From Adiantum capillus-veneris (lineage: Eukaryota > Streptophyta > Polypodiopsida > Polypodiales > Pteridaceae), in contig CM043960.1 in assembly GCA_014529385.2 (NCBI GenBank), positions 79,144,832-79,208,831 on the forward strand: DNA of 64,000 nucleotides, read 5' to 3'. Every line of letters begins with the position of its first letter. Position 1 is the first letter of the stretch. Below the pieces are notes generated by a model. It saw only the letters and a list, made by a program, of their open reading frames with translations, searched no databases and was not told where the DNA came from. Made by a program: the position numbers and the translations under genes. Below are positions 34,191 through 45,267 of the stretch, piece by piece.

Positions 34191-34500
34191 AATTAATTAT
34201 GAAAATTACTCAAAAAATTATAAGATAATTTTTTTGGCATAATGACAGTCTAACACAACTCTGACAATTATCTAAACTTAATTAATATAATTTCCATTAA
34301 TTTTTGATTAAAATGGATAATTTTAGTCCTAATATGATATAATAATTAATTAGCTTAATATCCTTAGGATTAATCACAATAATCAGTAGAGAATATTTAA
34401 TTAAGAGAGGATTTTTGAGTATACATAAGATTAATCTTTAATTTATTAAGAAAATAAGTTAACCTAGCTTTGCTAATTAAGAAAGATTAAGCTAATTACC
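34191..34500. other. AT-rich spacer right of the tandem array
   Basis: Very AT-rich (taattaatta-like runs). No feature supported. It could be part of a 5' UTR intron of a minus-strand transcript from the TATA box near 34620. Confidence 0.4.
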
Positions 34501-34614
34501 GTTTAATTAACCAACTAGAGCTTGATCTCTAGTGATTTGTGCGTAGCGGTCTCTCTAGATGAGAGAGAGTGTGCTGAGGCTCCGAGTTTGTCTGAAATTG
34601 TGAAGCAAGGGTCA

Positions 34615-34622
34615 TATTTATA
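34615..34622 (-). promoter_or_regulatory. Candidate TATA box on the minus strand of the AT-rich insert
   Basis: The minus strand reads CCTATAAATATGACC. About 30 bp downstream is a CT-rich stretch (cacactctctctcatctaga) suitable for transcription initiation. Sequence upstream is less AT-rich than the rest of the insert, as expected of a promoter or LTR U3. Confidence 0.45.
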
Positions 34623-35103
34623 GGTTTCTGGACACTCACAGGTTGAAAAATGGCAATAACTTGCATCCCAAGCAGCCCTATAGGTCAAAAAACGTTCCCT
34701 GCTGCTAAATCTAGTCCCGGGCAGGTTCCCCAAAGCTCCACACAGCACCCCTAGCTTCCAGAATCGAGTTTTACTAATTTCGTTGATTTTTAATGATGAA
34801 AATTGAAAATATAAGTAATTTCTAGAACCTTAGGATAAGAAAGTCTTTATTAATAATAATTACTGAAACCATCCAATTTTACTTAACTAATTAAATTCAT
34901 AGTGTAACCTTTTAGAGCCCGTAACTTTTCCAGATTTTATCGGAATTCTGTTCTGAAAATTTCTAGTCCGGGGTTTGCTGTGCTTAAGATTCCAATAATA
35001 CCAAATATTTCCATGGTCGAACAATTCTACATCGGTTTTTCAATAATCATATCAATTTGATTAAGCTTTATACAATCTTTAAGGTTTCGAAAACTGGAAA
35101 CCT
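34623..35103. other. Right part of AT-rich insert, possible promoter/U3
   Basis: No gene. On the minus strand it lies upstream of the TATA box. The edge with element D sequence is near 35104, where GC content rises and the plus-strand ORF begins. Confidence 0.35.
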
Positions 35104-35111
35104 TACCAGGC

Positions 35112-35591
35112 ATGGACTGCGATGGTATCATGCCGTTAGAGAGGCCTTTGGGTGATGAACATGTGCATTTGGCCATGGGTGAAGAGGAAGAGCAGGCTAT
35201 GGGTGCTGTGAAGCCATCAAGAGAGATGTGCCATTGGGTCGTGAAAGCCATGCTTATGAGTGTAGCATTGCAGTGGGCATGTCGCCAGTTATTACAGGAG
35301 TATGTGGAGGAGTCCTCCACTTTACGTGGTTGGGTGGGAGGGTCAGGTTTGTCCGTCGATGTTGGTTTGTCCATCGATGCTGGTATATCTGTTGGTGTGG
35401 CCATTGGGCAAAGTGCTGAGCATGAGAGTACTTTTTTGAGTGCTTGGATGCCAGTGGCTGCGTGGAGCAGTGAGGCTATGCTGTGTGCACTTTGGGTGCA
35501 CTATTGTGTTTGTGTTGGGGTGCAACACTACAGGGAATTTCTACTTGTGGATGGACAAGACCAGTACCAGGTGTTTGACCCTTGTGGATGA
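35112..35591 (+). CDS. Second ORF of element D, function unknown
   Basis: A 159-codon open frame starting MDCDGIMPLERPLGDEHVHL and containing a repeated-looking stretch (LSVDVGLSIDAGISVGVAIG). It ends about 200 bp before the polypurine tract and 3' LTR. It resembles the long ORF at 24.2-25.2 kb in being acidic, Met/Val-rich and without known motifs. It may be the 3' end of one ORF split by insertions. No homologue is recognised. Confidence 0.45.
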   Translation: MDCDGIMPLERPLGDEHVHLAMGEEEEQAMGAVKPSREMCHWVVKAMLMSVALQWACRQLLQEYVEESSTLRGWVGGSGLSVDVGLSIDAGISVGVAIGQSAEHESTFLSAWMPVAAWSSEAMLCALWVHYCVCVGVQHYREFLLVDGQDQYQVFDPCG

Positions 35592-35795
35592 TAGTGGATA
35601 AAGCAGGGGGTTGGGCAACTCGCCTAAAGGAAGGCCAACAGCAAGAGCTATGTATATAGTGTACATACAGGTTGTGGTATGCTTTTTGTGGTTAGTTTGG
35701 TGGTTTTCTCAGTGTTGGTGCGGTTATGCCGTTTTGGTTTGCAATGAGTATGCTTTTGGTTGAGCATAAATGCTCAACGAGGGGGTGGGCAATGA
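35592..35795 (+). other. Element D 3' untranslated region and polypurine tract
   Basis: Ends with gagggggtgggcaa immediately before the right LTR, the expected priming site for plus-strand DNA. Confidence 0.65.
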
Positions 35796-36820
35796 TGGTA
35801 CAACCAAATGTTGTCGACAATAGAAATGGGCACAAGCGGGGCTATGTGGTTGAGTAGATGCAGTCCCAGGTGATAATGCAGCTGCGATGTGCCACTGTGG
35901 TTAGGTGGATCGGGAAATGTATGCATATGATGGTTTTTTTGGCCAAGGGTGTGCTGTCAGACGCCAAATTGGGTGATGGCCTTATATGCCCAAAGTGGCG
36001 GTTTTTTATGCCAGGGTGTGGTGCTCGATGGGCTTTCCGAGCAAGTCCAGACGGCTCGACAATTGGAGTTGCAGTGATCCAGTTGCGCTAGGTGGGAAAT
36101 TGACGATGATTGTTAGCAAGGTAGCACCAGCTCGAGAATCAATGCACAAAGCACCGGCAATGTGGGGAATGAGGATTTAAAAAAACCCCTTGGGCAATGT
36201 GGGGAATGAGGATTTAAAAAAACCCCTTGGTTATTGGTTGTAAAGGTTAAAAAATAAGGGGAGTGGGGCTCCAAAGTTAAAATTTAAGAGGGCAAGGAAA
36301 TAGAAGAAGCTCAAGTGAGTTTCAAGTGAGTTCACATCTGTCGCTTGTTGCTGATGTGAAATCCTCTTTGGAAAATTTGAAGGCTTGATCTTAAAGAGTT
36401 AAAAAAAAGATTATATCTTTTGGCCGAAGGAAAAAAGGGAGCAAAGGAAAAAAGGGAGCAATGACGGCGCCGTCGTTGCCCCTTTTGGAAAAGGAAGAGG
36501 CATAGGAAAAAAAGAAAAAGGAGGAGGAGTGGAGGGAATTTTTTTTTAGGTTTTTTAGGTGCTCGCTCGTTTGAAGGCGAAGAGGAGCTCGTGAGGAGCA
36601 AGAAGCCATGAAAGCTTGGTGTCGGACTTGAGCGGGGCTCGTCTTCTTTTATGATGAACTTTGATGAGCGGCAGTGGTCTTGTATAAACGTTTTTATGCG
36701 AATGAAGAAGGAGTCCCTCATATAAGCAATTGCGTCGTCCTTTCCCTTCCCCTCTTTCTTCTCTGCTTTGTTGAGAGTGTGTGCGGTCGTGTGCGGTAGT
36801 GTGTCCCCCGACATAGCATC

Positions 36821-36874
<54 letters not shown>

Positions 36875-37095
36875 GTGGTTTACAGGAGACGGCGATTGTC
36901 GTCATTATGTGGGTGCGGGTTGTGTGATGGCCGTGTGAGTTTGTGTGCGTTTATGTGAGTGCGTGTGTGCGTACGGTTTGGTGAGAAGTGCGAGTCGAAG
37001 GTGCTCGCCAAGTGGATTGGGATGCTGTGTGTGCCCTGGGCTATAGGAGGTAGCCATGTTAGTGCACTGGGTGCATCCCCCATTCCCCCTCTCCA
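35796..37095 (+). repeat. 3' LTR of element D
   Basis: About 1300 bp. It carries a ~35-bp duplication near 36180-36230 (gcaatgtggggaatgagg twice), a second small duplication near 36430-36460 and a (GA)n tract at 36823-36869, all shorter or absent in the 5' LTR. Confidence 0.88.
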
Positions 37096-37172
37096 ACAAC
37101 AGAGGGGAGGTGGTTCGGATGAATTTGTTTTTCTACACCGCAGGTTAAGGAACGTCTCCATCACCAAGTCCG

Positions 37173-38201
37173 GTGCGTGGTAGGCGTATTCGGCGTGCGC
37201 GACGTACTCCACGTAGTCAGTTATGTCCTCTTGCCGTGCGTTCACCCTCACCCACTCATGTTGCTCCACCACCGTCTCCGGTAAGCAGTCTTGGGGTTTC
37301 ACCGCAATTGTCCCCACCTCCTAGTGTTCGACAACTTTTTCCAGGAGGGGGTATAGGTGGGCAAGGGACTATGGCATAGCCTGTGGTGGCGGGTGGTCAG
37401 ATTAAGTATAGCCGTTTTCAAGGTCTTTCAAAGGAAGACCCTGATGCACATTTGTGATAATTTAATAAAGTGTATGGATTGAATCATCCTGGAGCGATGA
37501 TTCCTCTTTATCAACAATCAGTGTTTGAATCTACACTTTCAGGAAAAGCTGCCAAATGGTTGTCAGAATACCCCGGCGATCACTTTCAGACGTATGTCGA
37601 AGGGTCCAGAGCATTCTTGCGACGGTTCAGAACGGAAAAGGCGATCCCTCAACATTTGAAAAAGTTTTGAACGCTACGTCAAAAGTCGTTTTCAGTGGAG
37701 GATTATGCTGCAAAATTCCAGATGCTCTTGCAACAGGTACCTAAGGCACAACGGCCAGTAGCCGAGGTGTTGAATGATTATTTTTTGCAAGGACTCAATA
37801 AGGATCTCAAAACTGCTATAGCAACAGTGGATAAGGTAACCACTCCACTGGATAATGTAATTGCAAGGGCTGTTGTAGTAGGAGAAGCTTTAGAGGATAC
37901 GGAATCCCCAAAGAAGTCAAAGAAAAAATATAAAAAGAAATCTCATCGTAAGTCTCAAGGAAGTGGTAGTGATAGTTTGGAGTCGGAGACTACAGACTCA
38001 GTTTCCTCAGGCTCAGACAACAGCGATTCGGAGAAAGAATTGGAGGAGGCACCTCGGAGAAAATCCCAGCATCAAGGGAAAGGTGTCCCATCCGGATCGT
38101 CAGAATCTTCAGTGGTGGTTAAAATTCTGAAAGAACTGTGGTGTACTGAGTGCCGAAATCCGGGACATGCCGCTCAAGAGTGTGCAATGAATCAGAAATG
38201 A
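37173..38201 (+). pseudogene. Element E gag: capsid region and zinc knuckle
   Basis: A proline-rich N-terminus (37173-37377) ends in a TAG. Capsid-like sequence follows: KYSRFQGLSKEDPDAHL, then YQQSVFESTLSGKAAKWLSE and FLRRFRTEKAIPQHLK, after which the frame shifts near 37680. The next frame carries DYAAKFQMLLQQVP and FLQGLNKDLKTAI, a Lys-rich acidic/basic linker and a CCHC knuckle CTECRNPGHAAQEC at 38150. The order and motif are those of retrotransposon gag. At least two stops and one frameshift are present. Confidence 0.85.
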
Positions 38202-38831
38202 TGTGCGATTTGCACGGCCAACACTCATAATACAATGGAATGTTATTTCAATGGTCGGGGTCATAGGAGTCGAGATTCTTCTACATGGCACCCACCACAG
38301 TCAGAGCAGGGACAAGAGCCTGCGGTGGTGATGGTTCACGCTCATACATCAGAGGCACCCTTTCAAGGACAAGCAGGTGGACAGGGTCAAGGAGGGGGTC
38401 GCAGTCGCGGAAGAGGTGGCCGAGATCCTAATCGACCCAAGACCTTCCTTTTATGTTTGGGAGATGGGCACTGGCGGTCCGAGTGTTCCGAGGCTATGGA
38501 ATATGATCGGAAGAAACATGAACGTGTTGCTCGAAAGCAACTGAGTGTGGCTATGGTTCAGATTAAAGGGCTGGAGGAATCAGACCTGGTGGTTTCACTA
38601 ATTACGCATTTTGGGAAAAATGTGGTTCCAACAGTCAATGTTAAGCTTCCGGATTGGGTCACTCAAGAAGATGTACGAAAAAAGATTGTGATTTGGATGC
38701 CACAGTCAGTACCACCATTGCAATCATCAGGACCATCGACCTCTTGTCTGGAAACAAAAGAGGGGAAAGTCAGAAACAAGGTTGATACTATGGAAGTGGA
38801 TAATTGGGATCAGTTTGGAAAGAGGTCCTAG
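38202..38831 (+). pseudogene. Element E gag C-terminal region, Gly/Arg-rich with degenerate second knuckle
   Basis: A 198-codon frame with a Gln/Gly/Arg-rich segment (GGQGQGGGRSRGRGG), usually an RNA-binding region, followed by LLCLGDGHWRSEC, which looks like a CCHC knuckle that lost its first cysteine. The tail (VNVKLPDWVTQEDVRKKI) is unassigned. It leads into the protease frame with a frame change near 38830. Confidence 0.65.
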
Positions 38832-39217
38832 ATTCGCCATTACAAGTACCTTTGGGTTCATTACTAAAATTGGTTCCAAATTTTCATAATGCCTTGCTAA
38901 GTCAGAAGTCCAAAGCAATGACTAAGATGGAAGTTGACATTGCCGTAGCTGAGGGTGAGCGGGATGAGTCAGTCCTGTTGCCGACGACTAGGATCACGGA
39001 TACTCGCATCCTGGAGCTTTTAGTCAGATATCATGGCACATACATCGACAAAGTACTGTTAGATGGAGGTGCGGGAGTGAATATTATTACTCAAGTGGCT
39101 TGTGAGTGTTTTGGACTTAGTGATTGGGAACCTACACCTTTTGTAGTTCGCATGGCAGATAAGAGAAGAGTACAACCAGTTGGATTACTCTGAGGCATTG
39201 TCCTGGATGTAGCTGGC
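38804..39217 (+). pseudogene. Element E aspartic protease
   Basis: YIDKVLLDGGAGVNIITQ carries the retropepsin active-site region in the plant gypsy form D-G-G-(A/S)-x-V-N-I. RMADKRRVQPVGLL corresponds to the flap/strand 'aDg...p-G'. A TGA follows at 39191. In an active element it would process the polyprotein. Confidence 0.8.
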
Positions 39218-40890
39218 TTGTCTTTTGTTGTTTCCTTAGTAGTCTTGGATATTAATGATCATAGTCATGATTATCATATTATTTTGGGGAGACCATGGTT
39301 GCGACAAGCCAGGGTAAAGCATAATTGGGAGGCAAATATGCTTACAATTAAAAAGGGTCGCAGGAAAGTTCGAGTGATGTTGGAAACATGCAGGCAACCA
39401 GTTCAGGTAGCATGGCCTGTGATAGCTGAGACAATAAATATGGTGGAAGGATTAGAAGAGGATGAAGAGGATCAATTCTTGAAGGCTAACCTCGATTTAG
39501 TTTCTTTATATCTTGCAGACATTTCTATGATTTCGGAGGGAAAATCTTTAGGGGTTCCAAGAATTTCACTAGAGACATGGGAGCAACAAAAAGGTTTGCC
39601 TAGTCCCGAATCATTGGAGGAAATTATTAAGCAAGAATGTGTGTTTGAAGCACAGATGGGAAAAGTTACAAGGGTCAAGGAAGATGAATTGGAGAAGGTC
39701 TTTCTAGGGGAGCAAGTTGAGTCTCAACCCATTTATATTAATAAACAACTTGAGGCAAGTTTCCAAGGAGACTTGATTAATTTGTTGACAGAATTTAAGG
39801 ATGTTTTCGCATGGGAGTATGCGGATATGAAAGGATTGGATCCAAAGTTTTATCAGCGTACGATTAATCTAAAACCAAATGCGTTGCCAATGAAGCAGCA
39901 TTCATACAGGATGAATCCGAATGTAGCAAAGCAAGTCAAGGTGTAAATTGATCGTCTCTTGCTGGTGGGTTTTATTACCCCTATTGATAATCCCGAATGA
40001 ACTTCTCCCATTGTGGTGGTACCAAAGAAAAACAAGAAAATTTATATTTGTGTGGATTATCGGAAGCTGAATGCAGCTACTATTCCGGACCCTTTTCCTC
40101 TTCCATTTCTGGATTCTCTTTTGGATGATGTGGCAGGGCACGAGATGTATACTTTTTTAGATGGGTTCAGTGGATATAACCAAATTTGAATGGCGTTGCG
40201 TGATCACCCTAAAACAACTTTTATTACAGCATGGGGCGTTTTTGCATGCACAGTAATGTGGTTCGGATTAAGGAATGCACCCTCAACTTTTCAAAGGGAT
40301 AATATTTCAAATTTTTGGTCCCTAACTTGACGGATTTTATGCAGTTTTCTGGGATGATCTCAGTGGTTTTTGGAGGGGCACAATTAGAGGCAGGGGGGGG
40401 GGAGTGGGGCATTTGAAGCAATTTGCGGTTTCTGTTTTATAGAAATGTCGAGAGGTGAAATTCAGTTTAAATACGCTCTAAAATATGCATTTGCAGTTCG
40501 AAGTGGGAGGTTATTGGGTCATATAATCTTTTGAGGATGGCATTTTTTGTGGTCCAAGGATAAAATAGGCGTCAACATTATGATGAAGTGGCCTCCGCCG
40601 GAGAATTCAAAATAGTGTCAAGTACTTCTGGGCCAAGCTCGTTGGCATGGGAGGCATTTGAGGTTTGTCGTGCATTTGGCAATCCCTATTAATCAGGCAG
40701 CGCATGCCAAAGTTTTTGAATGGATGTAGAAATGTGATCTGGCTTTTTGGAGATTAAAAATTTAGCTGTCCAAAGCTCTGATTATGATCCTTCCACATTG
40801 GGGTCAGGATTTTCATGTATTTGTGGATGCTTTTGACCGGGCCATTGGCAGTGTGCTGATGCAGGAATAAATTCAAGGGTGGTTTCGACC
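39218..40890 (+). pseudogene. Element E protease end and reverse transcriptase, heavily broken
   Basis: The frame 39218-39946 opens with protease C-terminal sequence IILGRPWLRQARVKHNW, then a linker, then the RT approach LLTEFKDVFAWEYADMKGLD. RT blocks follow with stops: IVVVPKKNKKIYICVDYRKL (40012), YTFLDGFSGYNQI (40150), [20 protein letters not shown] (40230). After about 40300 the frame collapses and the Y-x-D-D box cannot be found. Stops lie at 39944 and 39998 among others. Confidence 0.85.
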
Positions 40891-40899
40891 TGTCTATTA

Positions 40900-41305
40900 C
40901 GCTAGCATAAGATTATCATCCATAGAAAAGAATTATCTAGTGACAGAAAGAGAATGTTTAGGGATGATTTATTCAGTGAAAAAGTTTCGTCATTATTTGT
41001 TGGGCCGGCGGTTTTTCTTTCATGTGGATCATTCAACTCTTCTATATCTCGTGCGCCAACAGAATTTGACAGGAAGATTGGCTAGATGGGTGCTCTTGTT
41101 GCAAGAATTTGATTTTGAGGTGGTACATCTTCCAGAAGCCCAACATGCGGTGGCTGACTACCTTTCTAGGCTAGATTCCAGTGAGCCACAGACGGGGGTG
41201 GCTGATGAATTTCCTGATGCATCTCTTTTTTTAACAGGAGCTATTGCGGATGATCTTATCGTTATGCAACAACCTAGGATGATCCCCAGCATTCCATGGA
41301 CTTGA
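40900..41305 (+). pseudogene. Element E RNase H
   Basis: Reads TERECLGMIYSVKKFRHYLL, then FFHVDHSTLLYLVRQQNLTG and FEVVHLPEAQHAVADYLSRL. These are the RT-linked RNase H blocks of gypsy elements (E-C-L, V-x-D-H--L, AD-LSR). The preceding catalytic D block is visible as FHVFVDAFDRA near 40812 in a frame with stops. Confidence 0.85.
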
Positions 41306-41333
41306 TATGAGGAGATGTTTCATTTTCTAGACA

Positions 41334-42282
41334 GTGGAGAAATGCCTGGCTTTCTTGTCCAATCATCAAAGGAAACAGATGGCTATTAGAAGCAGGAATT
41401 TTGAGATTGTCATGGGGAAGGTGTATTATCGCACGGTTGCAAAGGTCTTTCTCAGATGTGTTCTACCACATGAACAAGGATCTGTTCTGGAGGAACTCCA
41501 TACCGCCATTGCAGGGGGCCACTTTGCAACACTAATCACGGCCATGAAAGTTCTACAATCAGGATTATGGTGGCCTACATTTTTTCAAGATGCGAGAAGC
41601 TTTGTACAACAGTGTGATGTGTGTCAGTGGTTGGGACAACCTACTAAAATGTCCACAATCCCTTTTCAACCAGTATTACCTTTGGAGCCTTTTAAAAAAT
41701 GGGGATTGGATTTTATTGGGCCTTCTAAACCCGTAGTAGCTAGCACTGGTAATAAGTATATTTTGACGGCCACGTATTATGCGACTAAATGGGTGGAAGC
41801 AGGGCCTTTGAAAGATAATACTGCGATTTCTGTTGTTGGGTGCTTATATAAGGATGTTTTTTCCAGATATGGCTATTCTATTGAGCTGATTAGTGACAGG
41901 GGTAGCCATTTCTTGAATAAGGTAATGGAGAGAATGCTACGATTTTACTTTGTATTCCGATAGGAAATCTTCTCCTTATTACCCTCAGGCGAATGGGTAG
42001 GTGGAATCAACTAATAAGCAATTGGTTCATATTCTGACAAAGATAGTAAATATGCATAGAATGGATTGGGATGTGAAACTTCCTTCAGCATTATGGGCTT
42101 ATCGGACCGCATATAAAGTGGCAACAGGATTGACTCCTTTCAAGTTGGCATTTGGTATGGAGGCAATTATCCTAATGGAGCATGTGGTTCCGAGTTTGCG
42201 GATGTTGATTACTGATAAGCTTCTTTCTGTAGATTCCATTGTTTACCGTTTGGATGTTTTGCAGGAATTAGATGAAGAGTAG
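41334..42282 (+). pseudogene. Element E integrase
   Basis: The N-terminal zinc region is H-H-C-C: ELHTAIAGGHFATLITAMK then CDVCQWLG. The core has D at LDFIGPSKP (41706), D at LISDRGSHFLN (41890) and E at VESTNKQLVHIL (42003). A TAG/frame break between the last two falls near 41960-42000. LPSALWAYRTAYKVATGLTP is the conserved post-core block. The C-terminal module is shortened. It would insert cDNA into the host genome. It is inactive because of the breaks. Confidence 0.88.
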
Positions 42283-44878
42283 TTGTGCAGTTTTGCGGTG
42301 TTGCAGGATCTGCAGTCCACGCAGAAGAAATGGTTGGATCGCCATAAATCACGGAAATTTGTACGGGGGCAGTTGGTCCTTGTATTTAATTCTCGCCTTG
42401 GGAAGATGCCTATAAGCTAAAATTACGGTGGTCTGGGCCATTCTGTATTTTTAAAGCATGCAGGCCCACTTCTTTTTTATTTGGATGACTTGAGGAGGGA
42501 GATGATTTCTCTGCCAGTGAATGGATTCTGACTACGCCATTATTTTTCACCTACCTCGATTCACTGCCCCTTTGCTGTGGTACAAGAGCTGAAAGCCACC
42601 CTAATCATGATTGGGAATTCTTTTGCATGCAATCTTGAAAAGCGGGAAAAGGGAAGTGATGATTGCGACACCGTGGCACGCCCTATTTTGAGAACTCTTT
42701 GTGAATGGTTTAGTGCATGGAGTGGATACCTTTTACTCTCCTCCCGCTTTTTGCATCGCGTTCCCAAGGCTGCATTGCATTATTCTTCTGTGCTTCTATG
42801 TATCTTCACCACCATGACAACCTCCTTGTTGCAATGGATCCCCTTTACTCCAGTGCAGCACCTAGCTCTTCACAGGATGGATGCTTGGTTACAAGATTTG
42901 CACCTGTGTGTCTTTGCCAACCTGGATTGTCAAGGTATCCCTGTTCACCCGCAGGCCACATCATTGATTAAGCAGTTAGCTACTGGTGATGTGGCGTAGA
43001 TCAACAACCAGCAAATTCAATTGACAGCTAAAAGGATTTCAAGATGCTGCTACTTGCCAAGTGATGGTGTTGTGCGAGCATCACATGTTATTCTTGCTGT
43101 AGAGGCAGAAGAAGAGTTTGGCTTGAAAGTGAAAGGTGAATATAAATTATTAGGGCTCACTAATACAACGATAAGGGATGCATATCGCTCGTTCTTGGAG
43201 GCAATTTGGTTGCAAGACAAAACTTATACAATTTCTGCCAAAGCGCGTAATGTATTGCATTCGACCAACTTTGGGCCGGTGGCTTGGGCAACGATCGTCA
43301 GGGAATGATTGCTAGCAGAATGCCAAAGAGTGGTGGGACAGATGGGGTGTAGCACGCCAACAAATACCAAGGTCGGGGAGCTGCTTACTTTAGTGTTTCC
43401 CTTGAGCGAAGTTTTTCCTCTCACCCTTCGCCCTCTGTGCCACATTGAAGATAATCAATTTGTAGTACGTGGTATTACGCAGTTGGCACAAACTTAGAGT
43501 CAAGAAGTGCCTGTTGTGAGGGTGTCCCAAACACCTTCTCGCATCATGGATATGTCGGGTATCTCGACTGTAGTGGTAGCCTCCAATGCACAGGAGATGG
43601 CCACTGTAGGAACATCAAGCCGGAAGCGAGGTCGAGAGGAAAGCCTGTTTTCCACACCACCTCCTGCTTGCTGCGACATCAACTTTGCCGGAGGATTCCA
43701 CTGTTGCACGCTGGAGACGCAGAGTATAGGAGCATGCGACAACATCCACTCCAATTGAGACTGGCTCTATGGGCGCGGATACTTACTCGCAACCAAAAAA
43801 TTCCAGTGTTACTATCACAGCTGCTCAGACGAAGGGGACTCTTCCGGCAGTTCTACCCTAGGAGATGACTCCCGCAAACCCCTCTTATCAGCTCCAGGCA
43901 TGGGGAACATTTTTGTAGACCATTGCAGCCCATTGCAAAGTCATTACATTCAGCCTGGCCAGCTCCAGTGACGACTGAGACATGCGTCACCGAGCTTGAA
44001 ATGCAGGTAACGACTTTGCAGGCTAGCATCACCGACTTGACAAGTCAAAATGTAGCATTGAATACTACAACTTGGCAGCAAACTGAAGAAATCCAGGCAC
44101 TGAGGGGGGCTTACTCTGCGTTTATCGCTTCTATTCAAGAGGAATTTCTTCGATTACAAATGCAGAATAGCTTGGCCACTTAGCATCTCATCCTGGTGAT
44201 GTGATGATTAACATGAATGTCTTGATGCTTTAGCAGTGGAGATGCAGCAGGACCTGCATAGTTTTTTGGAAACTCAAATGTAGAGTTGGGGATCAAGGCT
44301 GTCTGTTGAGGTGATAACGCATCAACCAACTCATCAGGTTGTGGTGAAGCAGCCTGAGCCACTGAATAATGCCAGAGGTAAGAATATTGTTCAAGAAGGT
44401 TTTGATATTACTGATTGGGCAAAAGCTATAGAGGAATGTGCTGAGGCCCGGGCTCATGTCTCTGTTTTCAATGAGTGATTCATCGCCTTTGTAAGGAGCA
44501 ACGTCGAGTCTGTTTTTGGGTGGAGACATTGGCTCATTTGTTTTCACTCAGTCTTTCACCATGCCCACCTTTTCGGCCTACACTAAACAGATACTTATCT
44601 CAGCATTATCCTCTTCATACACCTCTTGCTCCTTTGCCACAGGAACCTGAGTCTGTTTCTCTACCAATGCAATTCATTCCAAGGGATCCTTGGCTGAAGC
44701 AACGTGAGATATATCCACAGCTATTGGAAAAGGTGTATCAGGCTCATAGCCAAGATTTTCAGGGATTTGGCTACATAGATATTTCCTTCTCACGAGAGTA
44801 GGTGGAGGAACAACAATCGGAACCTTCGACAAGGAGGGGCTAGAGCTGTGGGTTCGCGCAATCCACTGTGCCACCAGG
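42283..44878 (+). pseudogene. Element E extra 3' region with degraded ORF(s), coiled-coil segment
   Basis: About 2.6 kb between integrase and the 3' LTR, longer than needed for a 3' UTR. Plus-strand frames are protein-like but broken: 42577-42999 (hydrophobic stretches, LQWIPFTPVQHLALHRMDAW), 43021-43308 (VILAVEAEEEFGLKVKGEYK, ARNVLHSTNFGPVAWATIV), 43309-43497, and 43923-44183 with a heptad-like stretch (ELEMQVTTLQASITDLTSQN) suggesting a coiled coil. No RT, chromodomain or known envelope motif is seen. Plant gypsy lineages sometimes carry an extra ORF here. Function unknown. Confidence 0.6.
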
Positions 44879-45267
44879 TGTTACAACATAATCCGCACAT
44901 TGCGGTCCTACGGTCTTGCGGATGTCTGGACACTGCAGACTAGGAGTCATGCGGCTTTGGGACAGTTCTTCATGGGATATCATGGGACAGGACGGGGTTT
45001 TGCACCATTTTTGATCTGCACTGGAGCAACGGTTGTATATGGGGGGGCTTACCAGTCTTTGGGGATATCTCTAATTTCATGTCATGAATGTATTTCTCTC
45101 TTGTACTTTGTGTTCGGTTGCATATCAATGAAGAAGACGGTGTTCTGTTTCTATGACTTGTCTTCTATTCTGCCTTCATGTGTTTTGATGTTCATGTAAT
45201 GTAAGACAATGTGAGGGTATTCATTCCCGTAATGCTTATTTCTCCTCTGCGGGCAATAGACATTACA
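44879..45267 (+). repeat. 3' LTR of element E
   Basis: Begins TGTTACAACATAATCC and ends GACATTACA. At 389 bp it lacks the 40-bp duplication of the 5' LTR. The bases before it are not purine-rich. The nearest purine tract (aaggaggggctagag) lies about 40 bp upstream. Confidence 0.85.

Larger units (their letters stand above)
22621..37095 (+). mobile_element. Element D: gypsy-like non-autonomous LTR element with gag remnant and no pol
   Basis: Large direct repeats at 22621-23825 and 35796-37095 start TGGTACAACC and end CTCTCCA. Flanking ACAA (22617-22620 and 37096-37099) is a likely target duplication. A candidate primer site (TGGTGCCCCCACTG, about 23831) follows the left LTR, and a polypurine tract (gagggggtgggcaa) precedes the right one. 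The interior has a gag remnant and two unusual ORFs but no protease, RT or integrase of its own. Copia B is inserted in the ORF. D is inserted in the leader of E. Confidence 0.85.
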
